Assembly: GCA_964609025.1 (NCBI GenBank)
Contig: CAZSQM010000014.1
Span: forward strand, 1-64,000
Direction of reading: 5' to 3'
From: SIG307 sp964609025
GTDB lineage: Bacteria > Bacillota > Clostridia > Lachnospirales > Lachnospiraceae
DNA: 64,000 bases
Shown: one piece after another, positions 16,586 through 25,398 of the stretch
How positions within the stretch are numbered: position 1 is the stretch's first letter
How the letters are laid out: each line of letters begins with the position of its first letter
Program-made: the position numbers and the translations under genes
The notes under the pieces: model-generated
Seen by the model: only the letters and a program-made list of their open reading frames with translations
Told to the model about the DNA's origin: nothing
The model's database searches: none

Positions 16586-17677
16586 TTAGCGGTAAACGGA
16601 AAATCCGTTTTCGGACAACAGGGAAAATGCGCGTTCCAAGGATGTCTTTTCATAAAATTCAATGCGGAGGGCACCGCTTTCAAATTCGCGGTTATGCACG
16701 ATACCGATGTTTTTCATGCTGATACCGTGGCTTGCCAGAATGGTTGCAAAGGTGGCAATGGCACCGGCCTCATCCTTTAGGTCTGCATGAAGAACAAAGG
16801 TTTCGGGAAGTACGCCTTTATGTTCCGGCAGAGAGTTTCTGAAATTTCCCGCTTCGGAAAAGAGAGAGCGTACTGTTGCAAAGTCTTCGTCCGCAAGCGC
16901 AGTCTCCGCCTCGCAAAGAAGGGAAATATAACGGCGCAGTACGGGGAGCACCGCTTCTGCATTGGCAGATAAAATACTTTCCCAGAGGGCGGGAGAGGAG
17001 GAGGCAATGCGGGTAATGTCTTTAAAGCCTCCCGCTGCCAACAGCCGCATTGTGTCGGCGTCCGCCGAAGTGCGCACCAGATTGACAAGCTGCGCCGCGA
17101 TTAGGTGCGGCACATGGCTGATGGCGGCAACAGCGGCGTCGTGCTCCTTCGGATTCAGTAAAATCGGAATGGAGCGGACCTTCTTTACCAGAGAAAGAAA
17201 GCGTTCTGTCTGTTCCTTAGGAAAAGCGTCGGTCACGGTGACAACATAATACGCATTTTCCAAAAGGAGCGCGTTGCTGTTGGAAAAGCCGGTACGTTCC
17301 GAACCGGTCATGGGATGTCCTCCGATAAAGTTTGCGGAAAGTCCTGCCTGCTCTGCGGCGGCATGAATGCCCGATTTTACGCTGCCGACATCCGTGATAA
17401 TGGTATCGGCAGAGATAATTTCCTTTAACCGCGGCAGATAGGAAATGTTGATGTCCACCGGCGCACAGAGAAAGATATAGTCGCAGCCGGCAAGCTCCTC
17501 CAGGGAATACACAACTTCATCCGCTACCTTTGCTTCCACGGCGCCGCGGATATCATCCGAAAGTACGGGCTTTCTGGAATAAGCAAGAAGCCGGCAGCCG
17601 GGAAATGTTTCGCGAAGCGCCCGGGCCAGAGAGCCGCCGATTAAACCGAGACCGATAAAACCAAACTGTTCTTTCAT
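16586..17677 (-). CDS. tyrA: Prephenate dehydrogenase
   Basis: 363 residues. It oxidises prephenate to 4-hydroxyphenylpyruvate in tyrosine synthesis, using NAD(P). The Rossmann motif GLGLIGGSLARAL is at the N-terminus, and the substrate-binding HPMTGSERTG is near residue 120. A helical dimerisation region follows. The last about 70 residues form an ACT domain (DEAGAIATFATIL), which in relatives senses tyrosine or phenylalanine. The length is typical for Firmicutes enzymes with ACT. It lies 12 bases downstream of aroF, in the same direction and behind the same promoter. Confidence 0.93.
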   Translation of the reverse strand: MKEQFGFIGLGLIGGSLARALRETFPGCRLLAYSRKPVLSDDIRGAVEAKVADEVVYSLEELAGCDYIFLCAPVDINISYLPRLKEIISADTIITDVGSVKSGIHAAAEQAGLSANFIGGHPMTGSERTGFSNSNALLLENAYYVVTVTDAFPKEQTERFLSLVKKVRSIPILLNPKEHDAAVAAISHVPHLIAAQLVNLVRTSADADTMRLLAAGGFKDITRIASSSPALWESILSANAEAVLPVLRRYISLLCEAETALADEDFATVRSLFSEAGNFRNSLPEHKGVLPETFVLHADLKDEAGAIATFATILASHGISMKNIGIVHNREFESGALRIEFYEKTSLERAFSLLSENGFSVYR

Positions 17678-17689
17678 AAGCCGTTCTCC

Positions 17690-18706
17690 TTAAGCAAGGG
17701 TTTTCCCCATCAGAGCGGCAAGAGGACGAAGCGTATCGCAAAGTTCTTCAAACTGCGGGAAGGTAAGCGACTGCGGACCGTCGGAAAGCGCTTTTTCCGG
17801 GCAAGGGTGGGTTTCAATCATAAGGCCGTCCGCTCCGGCGGCAACAGCGGCAAGTGCAAGCGGCTTTACATAATCGCGCACGCCGGTTGCGTGGCTCGGG
17901 TCTACGATAATCGGAAGGTGGCTCTTTGCGCGGATGACCGGCACGGCGCTTAAATCTAGCGTATTGCGGGTTGAGGTTTCAAAGGTGCGGATACCGCGCT
18001 CACAGAGTACGACATTCGGATTTCCTTCCGCAAGAATATATTCGGCGGCGTTCAGCCACTCTTCGATGGTAGCGGACAGACCGCGTTTTAATAAAACCGG
18101 AAGACCGGTCTTGCCGACTTCCTTTAAGAGATAAAAGTTCTGCATGTTTCTGGCACCGATTTGAAGCATATCCACATACTTGACCGCAGCTTCTACCGCC
18201 GTCTGACTGGTAACCTCGCAAACAACCGGAAGACCGGTCGCTTCTCTTGCTTCTTTCATCAGCTTAAGACCGTCTTCTTCCATTCCCTGAAAGGAATACG
18301 GGGAAGTGCGCGGCTTATAAGCACCGCCGCGGAGAATCTGCGCACCGGCCTTTTTGATGGCGACGGCGGTTTCCAATACCTGTTCTGCGGATTCAACGGC
18401 GCAGGGACCCGACATCAGAACAAGGCTGCCGCCGCCGATGGAAGCGGAGCCTACCTTTACAACGGTCGGTTCCGGGTGGAACTTTTTATTGGCAAGTTTG
18501 TAGCTTTCCGTTACCGGAAGAATACGGTCTACCCCTTCTGCGATTTCGAGGTTCTTGTCGGCTAAGACGGTTTTGTCGCCGACGACGCCGATAATGGTAA
18601 CTTCATGCCCGGTGGAAAGGTGGGCTTCCAGTCCGTTTTTCTGAACAAATTCTACAATATGGTCAATGGCTGCCGCACTGGCGCCCGGTTTCATAATAAT
18701 AATCAT
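17690..18706 (-). CDS. aroF: 3-deoxy-7-phosphoheptulonate synthase (DAHP synthase)
   Basis: 338 residues. It joins phosphoenolpyruvate and erythrose 4-phosphate, the first step of the shikimate pathway. An N-terminal ferredoxin-like regulatory domain (about 1-70, typical of the type I-beta subgroup) precedes the barrel. Barrel motifs are GPCAVES, LRGGAYKPRTSPYSFQG and VDPSHATG. It is followed directly by tyrA, so the two are an operon for tyrosine-directed flux. A 50-base leader with a small GC-rich hairpin and U-run lies between promoter and start. Confidence 0.95.
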   Translation of the reverse strand: MIIIMKPGASAAAIDHIVEFVQKNGLEAHLSTGHEVTIIGVVGDKTVLADKNLEIAEGVDRILPVTESYKLANKKFHPEPTVVKVGSASIGGGSLVLMSGPCAVESAEQVLETAVAIKKAGAQILRGGAYKPRTSPYSFQGMEEDGLKLMKEAREATGLPVVCEVTSQTAVEAAVKYVDMLQIGARNMQNFYLLKEVGKTGLPVLLKRGLSATIEEWLNAAEYILAEGNPNVVLCERGIRTFETSTRNTLDLSAVPVIRAKSHLPIIVDPSHATGVRDYVKPLALAAVAAGADGLMIETHPCPEKALSDGPQSLTFPQFEELCDTLRPLAALMGKTLA

Positions 18707-18734
18707 GGTTCCATCTCCTGTACGAAAAAATTGA

Positions 18735-18755
18735 GAGGCAGGTCGGATTCGCCTC
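18735..18755 (-). promoter_or_regulatory. Hairpin plus U-run in the aroF leader (possible attenuator)
   Basis: On the minus strand GAGGC...GCCTC is followed closely by TCAATTTTTT, then the aroF ribosome site. The hairpin begins about at the predicted transcript start. The stem is only 5 bp, so this is weak. Confidence 0.35.
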
Positions 18756-18762
18756 CTGAATT

Positions 18763-18791
18763 ATTGTAACGCGGTTTTTTGTTTCTGTCAA
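18763..18791 (-). promoter_or_regulatory. Sigma-A promoter of aroF-tyrA
   Basis: Read on the minus strand: TTGACA (18791-18786), 17-base spacer, TACAAT (18768-18763). It is about 57 bases before the aroF ATG. Confidence 0.8.
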
Positions 18792-18908
18792 CGCTTTTTT
18801 GCTTTAAAGCGTAACGGTTTAAAGCAACAGTAGCACAGAAACGAAAAGTTATGGTTTTCTTATGAAAAAGAATGTGTTAAAATAGGGGAGGGAGAGAATG
18901 GAGATTGT

Positions 18909-20828
18909 ATGAAAGATTTTTTACCGGTTTGCAGAGAAGATATGGAGCGGCGCGGCTGGACGCAATGCGATTTTGTATATGTTATCGGGGACGCTTATGT
19001 GGATCATACCTCATTCGGACCGGCGATTATCAGCCGGGTGCTGGAAAGTCACGGCTATAAGGTCGGGATTATTTCCCAGCCGGACTGGAAGGACGAGCAA
19101 AGCATACAAATACTCGGAGAGCCGCGGCTTGGTTTTCTGGTATCTGCCGGAAACATGGATACGATGGTAAACCATTATACGGTGGCAAAGAAGCGGCGCA
19201 TGCAGGATGCTTATACACCGGGAGGTGTCATCGGAAAACGTCCGGACCGGGCAACGATTGTCTACTGCAATCTGCTCCGGCATGTGTATAAAAAGAAACC
19301 GATTATCATCGGCGGAATCGAGGCGTCTTTGCGTCGTCTGGCACATTATGATTACTGGGCGGACAGTGTAAAGCGTTCGATCCTTCTGGATTCCGGTGCG
19401 GATTTGCTTTCTTACGGAATGGGAGAACATTCGGTTGTTGAGATTGCGGACGCGCTGGATGCGGGAATTGCGGTGAAGGATATTACGTTTGTTGCGGGAA
19501 CGGTTTACCGGACGGATTCTTTAGAGAATGTGTACGACGCGGTACAGCTGCCGGGTTATCGTACCATAAAAGAAGATAAGCGGGAGTTTGCCAAAAGCTT
19601 TTATATCCAGTATTGTAACACCGATCCGTTTTCGGGAAAGCGTCTGGTGGAGCAGTATACGGAAAAGGAGTATGTGGTACAGAACCCTCCGGCGCTGCCG
19701 TTGTCGCAGGCGGAGATGGACCGGGTGTATTCCCTGCCGTATATGCGGAATTACCATCCGTCCTATGAGGCGCTTGGCGGGATTCCGATTATCAATGAGC
19801 TGAAGTTCAGCCTTGTGAGCAACCGCGGGTGCTTCGGCGGGTGCAGCTTCTGTGCGCTGACGTTTCATCAGGGGCGCATTATTCAGACGAGAAGCCATGA
19901 GTCCATTTTGGAGGAAGCAAGGCAGATGACCTGGGACCCTGATTTTAAAGGGTATATTAACGACGTAGGCGGTCCTACCGCCAATTTCCGCGCTCCTGCG
20001 TGCGAAAAGCAGTTGCAGAAGGGCGTGTGTCCGAACAAACAATGCCTGTTCCCGACACCGTGTAAAAACTTAAAGGTAAGCCATGAGGATTATTTGTCAC
20101 TGCTGCGGAAGTTAAGGGAGCTGCCGAAGGTAAAGAAGGTATTTATCCGTTCCGGCATCCGGTTTGATTATTTGATTTATGATAAGGACAGGACGTTTCT
20201 GCGGGAGCTTTGCGAACACCATGTCAGCGGACAGCTGAAGGTAGCACCGGAGCATGTCTGCGATGCGGTGCTTCAGCGGATGGGAAAGCCGGGCAGAGCA
20301 GTGTATGACGAGTTTCTGCGGGAATATAAAAAGATGAACGAACGGCTTTCCAAGGAGCAGTATGTCGTACCGTATCTGATGTCCTCCCATCCCGGGTCTA
20401 CGATGAAGGAAGCGGTGGAGCTGGCGGAATATCTGCGGGACCTCGGCTACATGCCGGAACAGGTGCAGGACTTTTATCCGACACCGTCCACCATATCGAC
20501 CTGTATGTATTATACGGGACTGGACCCGCGTACGATGGAGCCGGTGTATGTGCCGAAATCGCCCCATGAGAAGGCAATGCAGCGGGCATTAATACAGTAC
20601 CGGAATCCGAAAAATTACGAGCTGGTGGAGGAGGCGCTGCATCTGGCACACAGAGAGGATTTAATCGGATTTGATAAAAAGTGTCTGATTCGTCCGAGAG
20701 GACAAAAAAGACAGCCGGGGACGACGCTGCAAAACGGAAAGAGAGATGCAAAACCTGGGAATGTCGCGGGCAGCCGGGGAAAACAGAAAACAATACGGAA
20801 TGTTCACAAGAAAAAGAACGGCAAGTGA
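18909..20828 (+). CDS. YgiQ family radical SAM protein
   Basis: 639 residues. The radical SAM cluster motif appears as CFGGCSFC near residue 314, after a B12-binding-like N-terminal region with VYVIGDAYVDHTSFG. GGIEASLRRLAHYDYW is a signature stretch of YgiQ/UPF0313 proteins. The C-terminus is basic and low in complexity (about 590-639), which is common in the family. The reaction is not known. Start ATG is at 18909 behind a purine-rich GGAG stretch. It is divergent from aroF and stands 22 bases before the next gene. Confidence 0.9.
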   Translation: MKDFLPVCREDMERRGWTQCDFVYVIGDAYVDHTSFGPAIISRVLESHGYKVGIISQPDWKDEQSIQILGEPRLGFLVSAGNMDTMVNHYTVAKKRRMQDAYTPGGVIGKRPDRATIVYCNLLRHVYKKKPIIIGGIEASLRRLAHYDYWADSVKRSILLDSGADLLSYGMGEHSVVEIADALDAGIAVKDITFVAGTVYRTDSLENVYDAVQLPGYRTIKEDKREFAKSFYIQYCNTDPFSGKRLVEQYTEKEYVVQNPPALPLSQAEMDRVYSLPYMRNYHPSYEALGGIPIINELKFSLVSNRGCFGGCSFCALTFHQGRIIQTRSHESILEEARQMTWDPDFKGYINDVGGPTANFRAPACEKQLQKGVCPNKQCLFPTPCKNLKVSHEDYLSLLRKLRELPKVKKVFIRSGIRFDYLIYDKDRTFLRELCEHHVSGQLKVAPEHVCDAVLQRMGKPGRAVYDEFLREYKKMNERLSKEQYVVPYLMSSHPGSTMKEAVELAEYLRDLGYMPEQVQDFYPTPSTISTCMYYTGLDPRTMEPVYVPKSPHEKAMQRALIQYRNPKNYELVEEALHLAHREDLIGFDKKCLIRPRGQKRQPGTTLQNGKRDAKPGNVAGSRGKQKTIRNVHKKKNGK

Positions 20829-20850
20829 TTGGAAAGAGAGGAAACTGCGG

Positions 20851-22332
20851 ATGAGGAGAAACGAAAAACGGCTGCGATTTGTTATGGCGGTATTGTGTAT
20901 CGGTCTGTTGACCGGCAGTGCGGCCTGCCAGGCACAGACGGCGCAGGAACCGGTTAAGATTCCGACGGCAGAGCCGGTAAAGGAACCGACGGAAGCACCG
21001 ACAGAAAGACCGACAGAAATAATTACAGTTGAAGACAATGCGCAGATAACGGAGGGTGGTCTGACCGATGAAACGACACAGCAGCCGGAGTCGGAAGAAA
21101 CCGCGAAACCACTGACGGAATCTCCGACACCCGAGCCGACAAAGGAAGTAGCGCAGGAAGCAACGCCGACGCCGAAACCGGAGCCGACGAAAGCTCCGAC
21201 GGCAAAGGCTACCCCAAAACCGACGGAAAGCCCGGTGCCGGAGCCGACCGAAGTTTCTGCGGCTACGCCAAAACCGGAGCCGACGACCGCACAATGGAAG
21301 GCGCCGGCGGCAGATATGGAATGCCGTTATACTTACACGGAGCAGTTTTCGGTAAAGCGGGAAGGGCGGCTTCGGGAAGACTCCTATATGAAAAGCGAGG
21401 CGGAGATTTATGAATATCTGACGGAAAAGCTAACAGGCAGATATCAGGAGTATTATCTGGAGTTCGGGGCAGCCTCGTCCGAACTTGTGGAGGCGGCGGC
21501 AAGGCGTCTTGCAGGACTTCCGGGAATGCGTTCGGTTGCGGTGGAGAAAAAGGAGTATTGGAGTAACGGAGCGGCATTTTCTTTGAAAATCGTGCGCGTA
21601 CCGGAGTTTTCTCTCCTGTGTGCATGGCAGTCCGGTGATACATCGGAACTGAGTGAGGAAGGCCTGGCAACGCTGAAAAAGGCAGAGGAGATTACCGCAT
21701 TGGCAGAAGCCTTTGCCACGGATTATGAAAAGGAGAAATTTCTGCATGATTATCTTGTACTGAATACGGTGTACGATACCGAAGAGAGCGATACGGCGGG
21801 ACAGACGGCGTATGGCGCACTGGTAGAGGGGAGATGCGTTTGCATGGGCTATACGAATGCATTTCACCTGCTGCTGACAATGTCCGGAATCGATTCGCTC
21901 ATTGTGCAGGGAGAAGCCGGAGGAGAAGCACATGCGTGGAATAAGGTATGGCTTGACGGTGCGTGGTACAATGTAGATGTTACATGGGACGATCCGGTGC
22001 CGGATGTGCCGGGAGAGGTGGAATACGCCTATTTCAATGTGACGGATGCGTTTCTTGCGAAAAACCATGCTTGGAATTACAGTGAGAGCCCCGAGGCTTT
22101 TGAAACAGAATACAACTATCTGTTGCGGACAAGAAAATCGCTTTGTACCCGGGAGGAGGTCGCGGAGTATTGCCGGGAAGGTCTTGCAACGGGGTCGGAG
22201 ACGGTGGAGTTTATTTATGCGGGAGAGCCGTTGGATTTACAGGAGCTGGTGCAGGAATTGCAGTGCGGCATTCAGGTTTTCTCGTCGGATTGTCAGGGTG
22301 GTGAACTGTATCGGATTACATTTCGGAAATAA
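20851..22332 (+). CDS. Exported transglutaminase-like protein with Pro/Thr/Glu-rich linker
   Basis: 493 residues. A signal sequence ends in GSAAC, a possible but non-ideal lipobox. Residues about 30-150 are Thr/Pro/Glu/Lys repeats that look like a cell-wall-spanning stalk. The C-terminal half has a transglutaminase core: the Cys in GRCVCMGYTNAF, His in AHAWNKVW and Asp in NVDVTWDD form the expected triad, so a protease or cross-linking activity is plausible. ATG 20851 follows AGAGAGGA; in-frame ATGs upstream lie inside the previous gene. The same PT-type linker occurs in the proteins at 3412, 9892 and 35770. Confidence 0.8.
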   Translation: MRRNEKRLRFVMAVLCIGLLTGSAACQAQTAQEPVKIPTAEPVKEPTEAPTERPTEIITVEDNAQITEGGLTDETTQQPESEETAKPLTESPTPEPTKEVAQEATPTPKPEPTKAPTAKATPKPTESPVPEPTEVSAATPKPEPTTAQWKAPAADMECRYTYTEQFSVKREGRLREDSYMKSEAEIYEYLTEKLTGRYQEYYLEFGAASSELVEAAARRLAGLPGMRSVAVEKKEYWSNGAAFSLKIVRVPEFSLLCAWQSGDTSELSEEGLATLKKAEEITALAEAFATDYEKEKFLHDYLVLNTVYDTEESDTAGQTAYGALVEGRCVCMGYTNAFHLLLTMSGIDSLIVQGEAGGEAHAWNKVWLDGAWYNVDVTWDDPVPDVPGEVEYAYFNVTDAFLAKNHAWNYSESPEAFETEYNYLLRTRKSLCTREEVAEYCREGLATGSETVEFIYAGEPLDLQELVQELQCGIQVFSSDCQGGELYRITFRK

Positions 22333-22343
22333 GGGAGGCGGCT

Positions 22344-22856
22344 ATGTTTTCAAAGTTTTTTCCAAACGAGGATTGTGAGTCTGCTTATGCGGTGGACTAT
22401 GAGCGGTTGTATGCGGCAGGTTTTCGGGGGATTGTTTTTGACATTGACAATACCCTGGTAGAACACGGTGCGGTGGCAAATCAACAGGCGATTGCACTCA
22501 TTGACCGCTTACGCAGAATGGGCTATGCCGTCTGCTTTTTGTCCAATAATAAGGAGCCGCGTGTCAAGAGCTTTGCCAAGGCGTTTGACGCCGCGTACAT
22601 TTTTAAGGCCGGAAAGCCGAAAAAAGAGGGGTATGAGGCTGCCATGAAGCTGCTGGGGGTAACAAAGGAGCAGACCATATCTGTCGGAGATCAGATATTT
22701 ACGGATATCTGGGGGGCAAACCGCGCCGGAATTTACACCGTTTTGGTAAAGCAGATCGGAAAAAAAGAAGAAGTTCAGATTGTACTGAAACGGTATTTGG
22801 AGCGGATTGTGCTTTATTTCTACCGGAAAAGCCGTAAGAAGAAAGGAAATGCGTAA
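22344..22856 (+). CDS. yqeG: YqeG family HAD IIIA-type phosphatase
   Basis: 170 residues. HAD motifs are present: DIDNTL (nucleophile and acid-base Asp pair), SNNKEPR, a Lys in AGKPKKEG and GDQIFTDI. Relatives in Firmicutes dephosphorylate phosphatidylglycerol phosphate or are of unknown substrate. Start follows GGGAGG. Its TAA overlaps the aroK ATG by one base, so translation is coupled. The order yqeG-aro genes-efp is common in Clostridia. Confidence 0.88.
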   Translation: MFSKFFPNEDCESAYAVDYERLYAAGFRGIVFDIDNTLVEHGAVANQQAIALIDRLRRMGYAVCFLSNNKEPRVKSFAKAFDAAYIFKAGKPKKEGYEAAMKLLGVTKEQTISVGDQIFTDIWGANRAGIYTVLVKQIGKKEEVQIVLKRYLERIVLYFYRKSRKKKGNA

Positions 22857-23377
22857 TGAAAAAGGAAAATATTGTGCTCATTGGCTTTATGGGCTGTGGG
22901 AAAAGTACCGTAGGAAAGAAACTTGCGAATGCGCTTCAGTATCGTTTTTTGGATACGGATGCTCTGATAGAGGAAACCTGTCAAAAGGAGATTTCACGAA
23001 TTTTTGCGGAGGACGGAGAAGCGGCATTTCGTCAGGCGGAAACGGACACCCTGAGAGGTTTAAAGAAAGAGGCGGAACACTGTGTAATCGCAACCGGCGG
23101 AGGAATGCCGATGAGGGAGGAAAATGCACGGTATCTGCGCGAAATCGGTACGGTAATTTTTTTGGAGGCCGAAATCGAAACGATACTGGAACGGCTTCAA
23201 GACGATACGCAGAGGCCGCTTGCTGCGGGAGAAGACAGAGAACAAAGATTAAAAAAGCTGTATGCGGAGCGTCTGCCGGTTTACAGGGCGGCAGCGGATG
23301 TTTGTATTGATACGGAGGGAAAATCCTTTTACGGTATCATACAGGAGATCGAGCAGTGTACGGTAAAAAGGCGTTAA
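22856..23377 (+). CDS. aroK: Shikimate kinase
   Basis: 173 residues. It phosphorylates shikimate at O-3 using ATP. The P-loop GFMGCGKST is at residues 9-17, the shikimate-binding DTDALIEE follows, then ATGGGMPMREEN and the lid Arg in RPLA. Length is typical. It overlaps yqeG by one base and is 18 bases before aroQ, in a clear operon. Confidence 0.95.
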   Translation: MKKENIVLIGFMGCGKSTVGKKLANALQYRFLDTDALIEETCQKEISRIFAEDGEAAFRQAETDTLRGLKKEAEHCVIATGGGMPMREENARYLREIGTVIFLEAEIETILERLQDDTQRPLAAGEDREQRLKKLYAERLPVYRAAADVCIDTEGKSFYGIIQEIEQCTVKRR

Positions 23378-23395
23378 GTAAGAAGGAGGAAAGAA

Positions 23396-23833
23396 ATGAA
23401 ATTACTGGTAATGAACGGACCGAACATCAATTTTTTGGGAATCCGCGAGCCGGAGCAGTATGGGACGGAAACCTATGCGGCGCTTTGCGAAATGCTCCGG
23501 GAAAAGGCAAAAGAAGCAGGAGATGAGCTGTGCATTTTCCAAAGCAACAGCGAGGGCGCGCTGATTGACCGTATTCAGGAGGCTTATCGGGACGGAACGG
23601 AAGGAATTATTATCAATCCGGGGGCGTATACGCATTACAGCTATGCCATCCGGGACGCCCTTGCTTCGATTACCGTACCGAAGATAGAGGTGCATATTTC
23701 CAACATTCATAAGCGGGAGGAATTTCGTCATACCTCCGTCACCGCGCCGGTGTGCGACGGGCAGATTGCAGGTCTTGGAATCCAAGGCTACGTTTTGGCA
23801 ATGCAGGCTTTGAAGGAAAAGAACCGCGGATAA
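23396..23833 (+). CDS. aroQ: Type II 3-dehydroquinate dehydratase
   Basis: 145 residues. It converts 3-dehydroquinate to 3-dehydroshikimate. Family motifs are NGPNINFLGIREPEQYG (with the catalytic Tyr), NPGAYTHYSYAI, and EVHISNIHKREEFRH with the catalytic His. Start ATG follows AGGAGG. It is the last gene of yqeG-aroK-aroQ; a short CCCC/GGGG hairpin just after the stop (about 23836-23852) may slow or end transcription. Confidence 0.96.
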   Translation: MKLLVMNGPNINFLGIREPEQYGTETYAALCEMLREKAKEAGDELCIFQSNSEGALIDRIQEAYRDGTEGIIINPGAYTHYSYAIRDALASITVPKIEVHISNIHKREEFRHTSVTAPVCDGQIAGLGIQGYVLAMQALKEKNRG

Positions 23834-23900
23834 GCCCCTTATTTTTGGGGTATGCTGTAAAATAAGTGCAAAACAAATCCGATTTTTTTGAAAATTAGTA

Positions 23901-23929
23901 TTGAAAAAATTGTCAGAGTGCGATACACT
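23901..23929 (+). promoter_or_regulatory. Sigma-A promoter of efp
   Basis: TTGAAA (23901-23906), 17-base spacer, TACACT (23924-23929), about 34 bases before the efp ATG. Confidence 0.7.
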
Positions 23930-23963
23930 AATAACTAGTAGTGAATTCTAAGGAGGATTATTT

Positions 23964-24521
23964 ATGATTTCTGCAGGCGATTTTAGAAACGGCATTACGC
24001 TTGAAATTGAAGGTAACGTATATCAGGTGATTGAGTTCCAGCATGTAAAGCCGGGAAAAGGCGCTGCGTTCGTGAGAACAAAGTTAAAGAATATTAAGAG
24101 CAGTGGTGTTGTGGAGAAGACGTTCCGTCCGACGGAGAAATTCCCGGCAGCACATATTGAGAGAGCAGATATGCAGTATTTGTATTCCGACGGTGAAATG
24201 TACCACTTCATGGATGTAGAAACGTTTGACCAGATTGCAATGACGGAGGATCAGGTCGGCGATTCCTTAAAGTTCGTTAAGGAAAACGAAATGGTTAAGA
24301 TGCTTTCCCATAACAAGCAGGTGTTTGCAATCGAGCCGCCGTTGTTTGTTGAGCTTGTCGTTACCGACACCGAGCCGGGCTTTAAGGGTGATACGGCAAC
24401 CGGCGCTTCCAAACCGGCAGTTGTTGAAACCGGCGCAACCGTTTATGTACCGTTGTTCGTTGAGCAGGGTGAAACCATCCAGATTGACACGAGAACCGGC
24501 GAATACATGAAGCGTGTTTAA
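23964..24521 (+). CDS. efp: Elongation factor P
   Basis: 185 residues in three beta domains. It binds between the P and E sites and helps ribosomes make poly-proline bonds. The loop Lys is in KPGKGAAFVR near residue 32, the position modified in several bacteria. The C-terminal signature appears as TGEYMKRV. Start follows AAGGAGG. It is a single gene with its own promoter and a very strong terminator. EF-P is relevant here because several surface proteins in the window have Pro-rich linkers. Confidence 0.97.
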   Translation: MISAGDFRNGITLEIEGNVYQVIEFQHVKPGKGAAFVRTKLKNIKSSGVVEKTFRPTEKFPAAHIERADMQYLYSDGEMYHFMDVETFDQIAMTEDQVGDSLKFVKENEMVKMLSHNKQVFAIEPPLFVELVVTDTEPGFKGDTATGASKPAVVETGATVYVPLFVEQGETIQIDTRTGEYMKRV

Positions 24522-24540
24522 ATTAATTGACTATGATGAA

Positions 24541-24578
24541 AAAAACAGGGTATGACTATGTCATACCCTGTTTTTGAT
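24541..24578 (+). terminator. Terminator of efp (perfect 16-bp stem, bidirectional)
   Basis: AAAAACAGGGTATGAC (24541-24556) and its exact complement (24560-24575) flank a 3-base loop, with T-runs on both strands. Confidence 0.95.
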
Positions 24579-24719
24579 TTCTTTATAGGATTCCGGTGTC
24601 AAAACAGATTCCGATACCTTCCTTGTTCTCGGAAAAGCCTTCCATGTATAAGCGCCTGACGGTGCGGAATACTAAAAAAGCAACTGATATAGCGTTGATA
24701 CGCAAAAAAGGAGGTTCTT

Positions 24720-25226
24720 ATGAAAAAGAAAATAGTATGTCTGACAGCAGTATGCTGTATGATGTCATTTCTTCTGACGGCGTGCGCTTGTTCCAGAGAT
24801 TCGCAGAATGGCGGAACCTTATCTCCGACTGTTACACCGCAGGAAGGAAACGGTACGAACGGTAACAATGGTACAAACGGTACCAACAACGGTACGCAGA
24901 ACATTTCGCCGACCGGTATCCAGAATGAGAACGGTACTACCGGGAACGGCGATATCGGAATCAATGGAAACGATACCTTAAACGGTAACGGTAGCATGGA
25001 TCATAACGGTACAGGGAACAACGGCAATGTTGATACCAACGGTGCGGACCATAACGGAAACAACGGTAATGACGGTGTGATCGGCGACATCGGAAACGGG
25101 GTAAATGATGTTCTTGACGGAGTAGGGAATGCAGTGAACGACGTTACCGGAGGCAACGGTAACGGAACAAATTCCGGAACTGCGGGCGGTAATGCAGGTA
25201 CTGCCGGAGGCACCGGAGCCAGATAG
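24720..25226 (+). CDS. Asn/Gly/Thr-rich low-complexity lipoprotein
   Basis: 168 residues. A short signal peptide ends in the lipobox LTAC followed by ACS. The remainder is almost wholly built of Asn, Gly and Thr in NGTNG, NGNNG and GNGND-type steps, ending in Gly/Thr/Ala. No known domain is visible. It would be a flexible, uncharged lipid-anchored surface chain. Start ATG follows AAGGAGG. The DNA is repetitive (GGTAACGG-like units). Similar short low-complexity lipoproteins are frequent in Lachnospiraceae; function is not known. It stands alone, between the efp terminator and its own hairpin. Confidence 0.7.
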   Translation: MKKKIVCLTAVCCMMSFLLTACACSRDSQNGGTLSPTVTPQEGNGTNGNNGTNGTNNGTQNISPTGIQNENGTTGNGDIGINGNDTLNGNGSMDHNGTGNNGNVDTNGADHNGNNGNDGVIGDIGNGVNDVLDGVGNAVNDVTGGNGNGTNSGTAGGNAGTAGGTGAR

Positions 25227-25253
25227 GAAACGATAATGAAGGATTGATGTAGA

Positions 25254-25295
25254 ACGGCGGTGCAGTCGATAGCCTGTGACAGACTGTGCCGCCGT
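25254..25295 (+). terminator. Long hairpin after the low-complexity lipoprotein
   Basis: Arms 25254-25267 and 25282-25295 match at 12 of 14 positions. There is no long T-run after it (ACTGCGTTTAG), so it may stabilise mRNA as much as terminate. Confidence 0.45.
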
Positions 25296-25335
25296 ACTGC
25301 GTTTAGAGAGAGAATTCGATTTTAAGAAAGCGGTC

Positions 25336-25364
25336 TTGACCCGGGAAAATGTTCGTGATATAAT
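25336..25364 (+). promoter_or_regulatory. Promoter of the TetR-antiporter operon
   Basis: TTGACC (25336-25341), 17-base spacer, perfect TATAAT (25359-25364). Confidence 0.85.
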
Positions 25365-25392
25365 GGAAACAAAAAAAGGATAAAATGTTTCC
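25365..25392 (+). promoter_or_regulatory. Candidate TetR operator
   Basis: Inverted repeat GGAAAC-N16-GTTTCC directly after the -10 box. A repressor bound here would block the start of transcription. Only 6-bp half-sites, so tentative. Confidence 0.35.
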
Positions 25393-25398
25393 GATACT

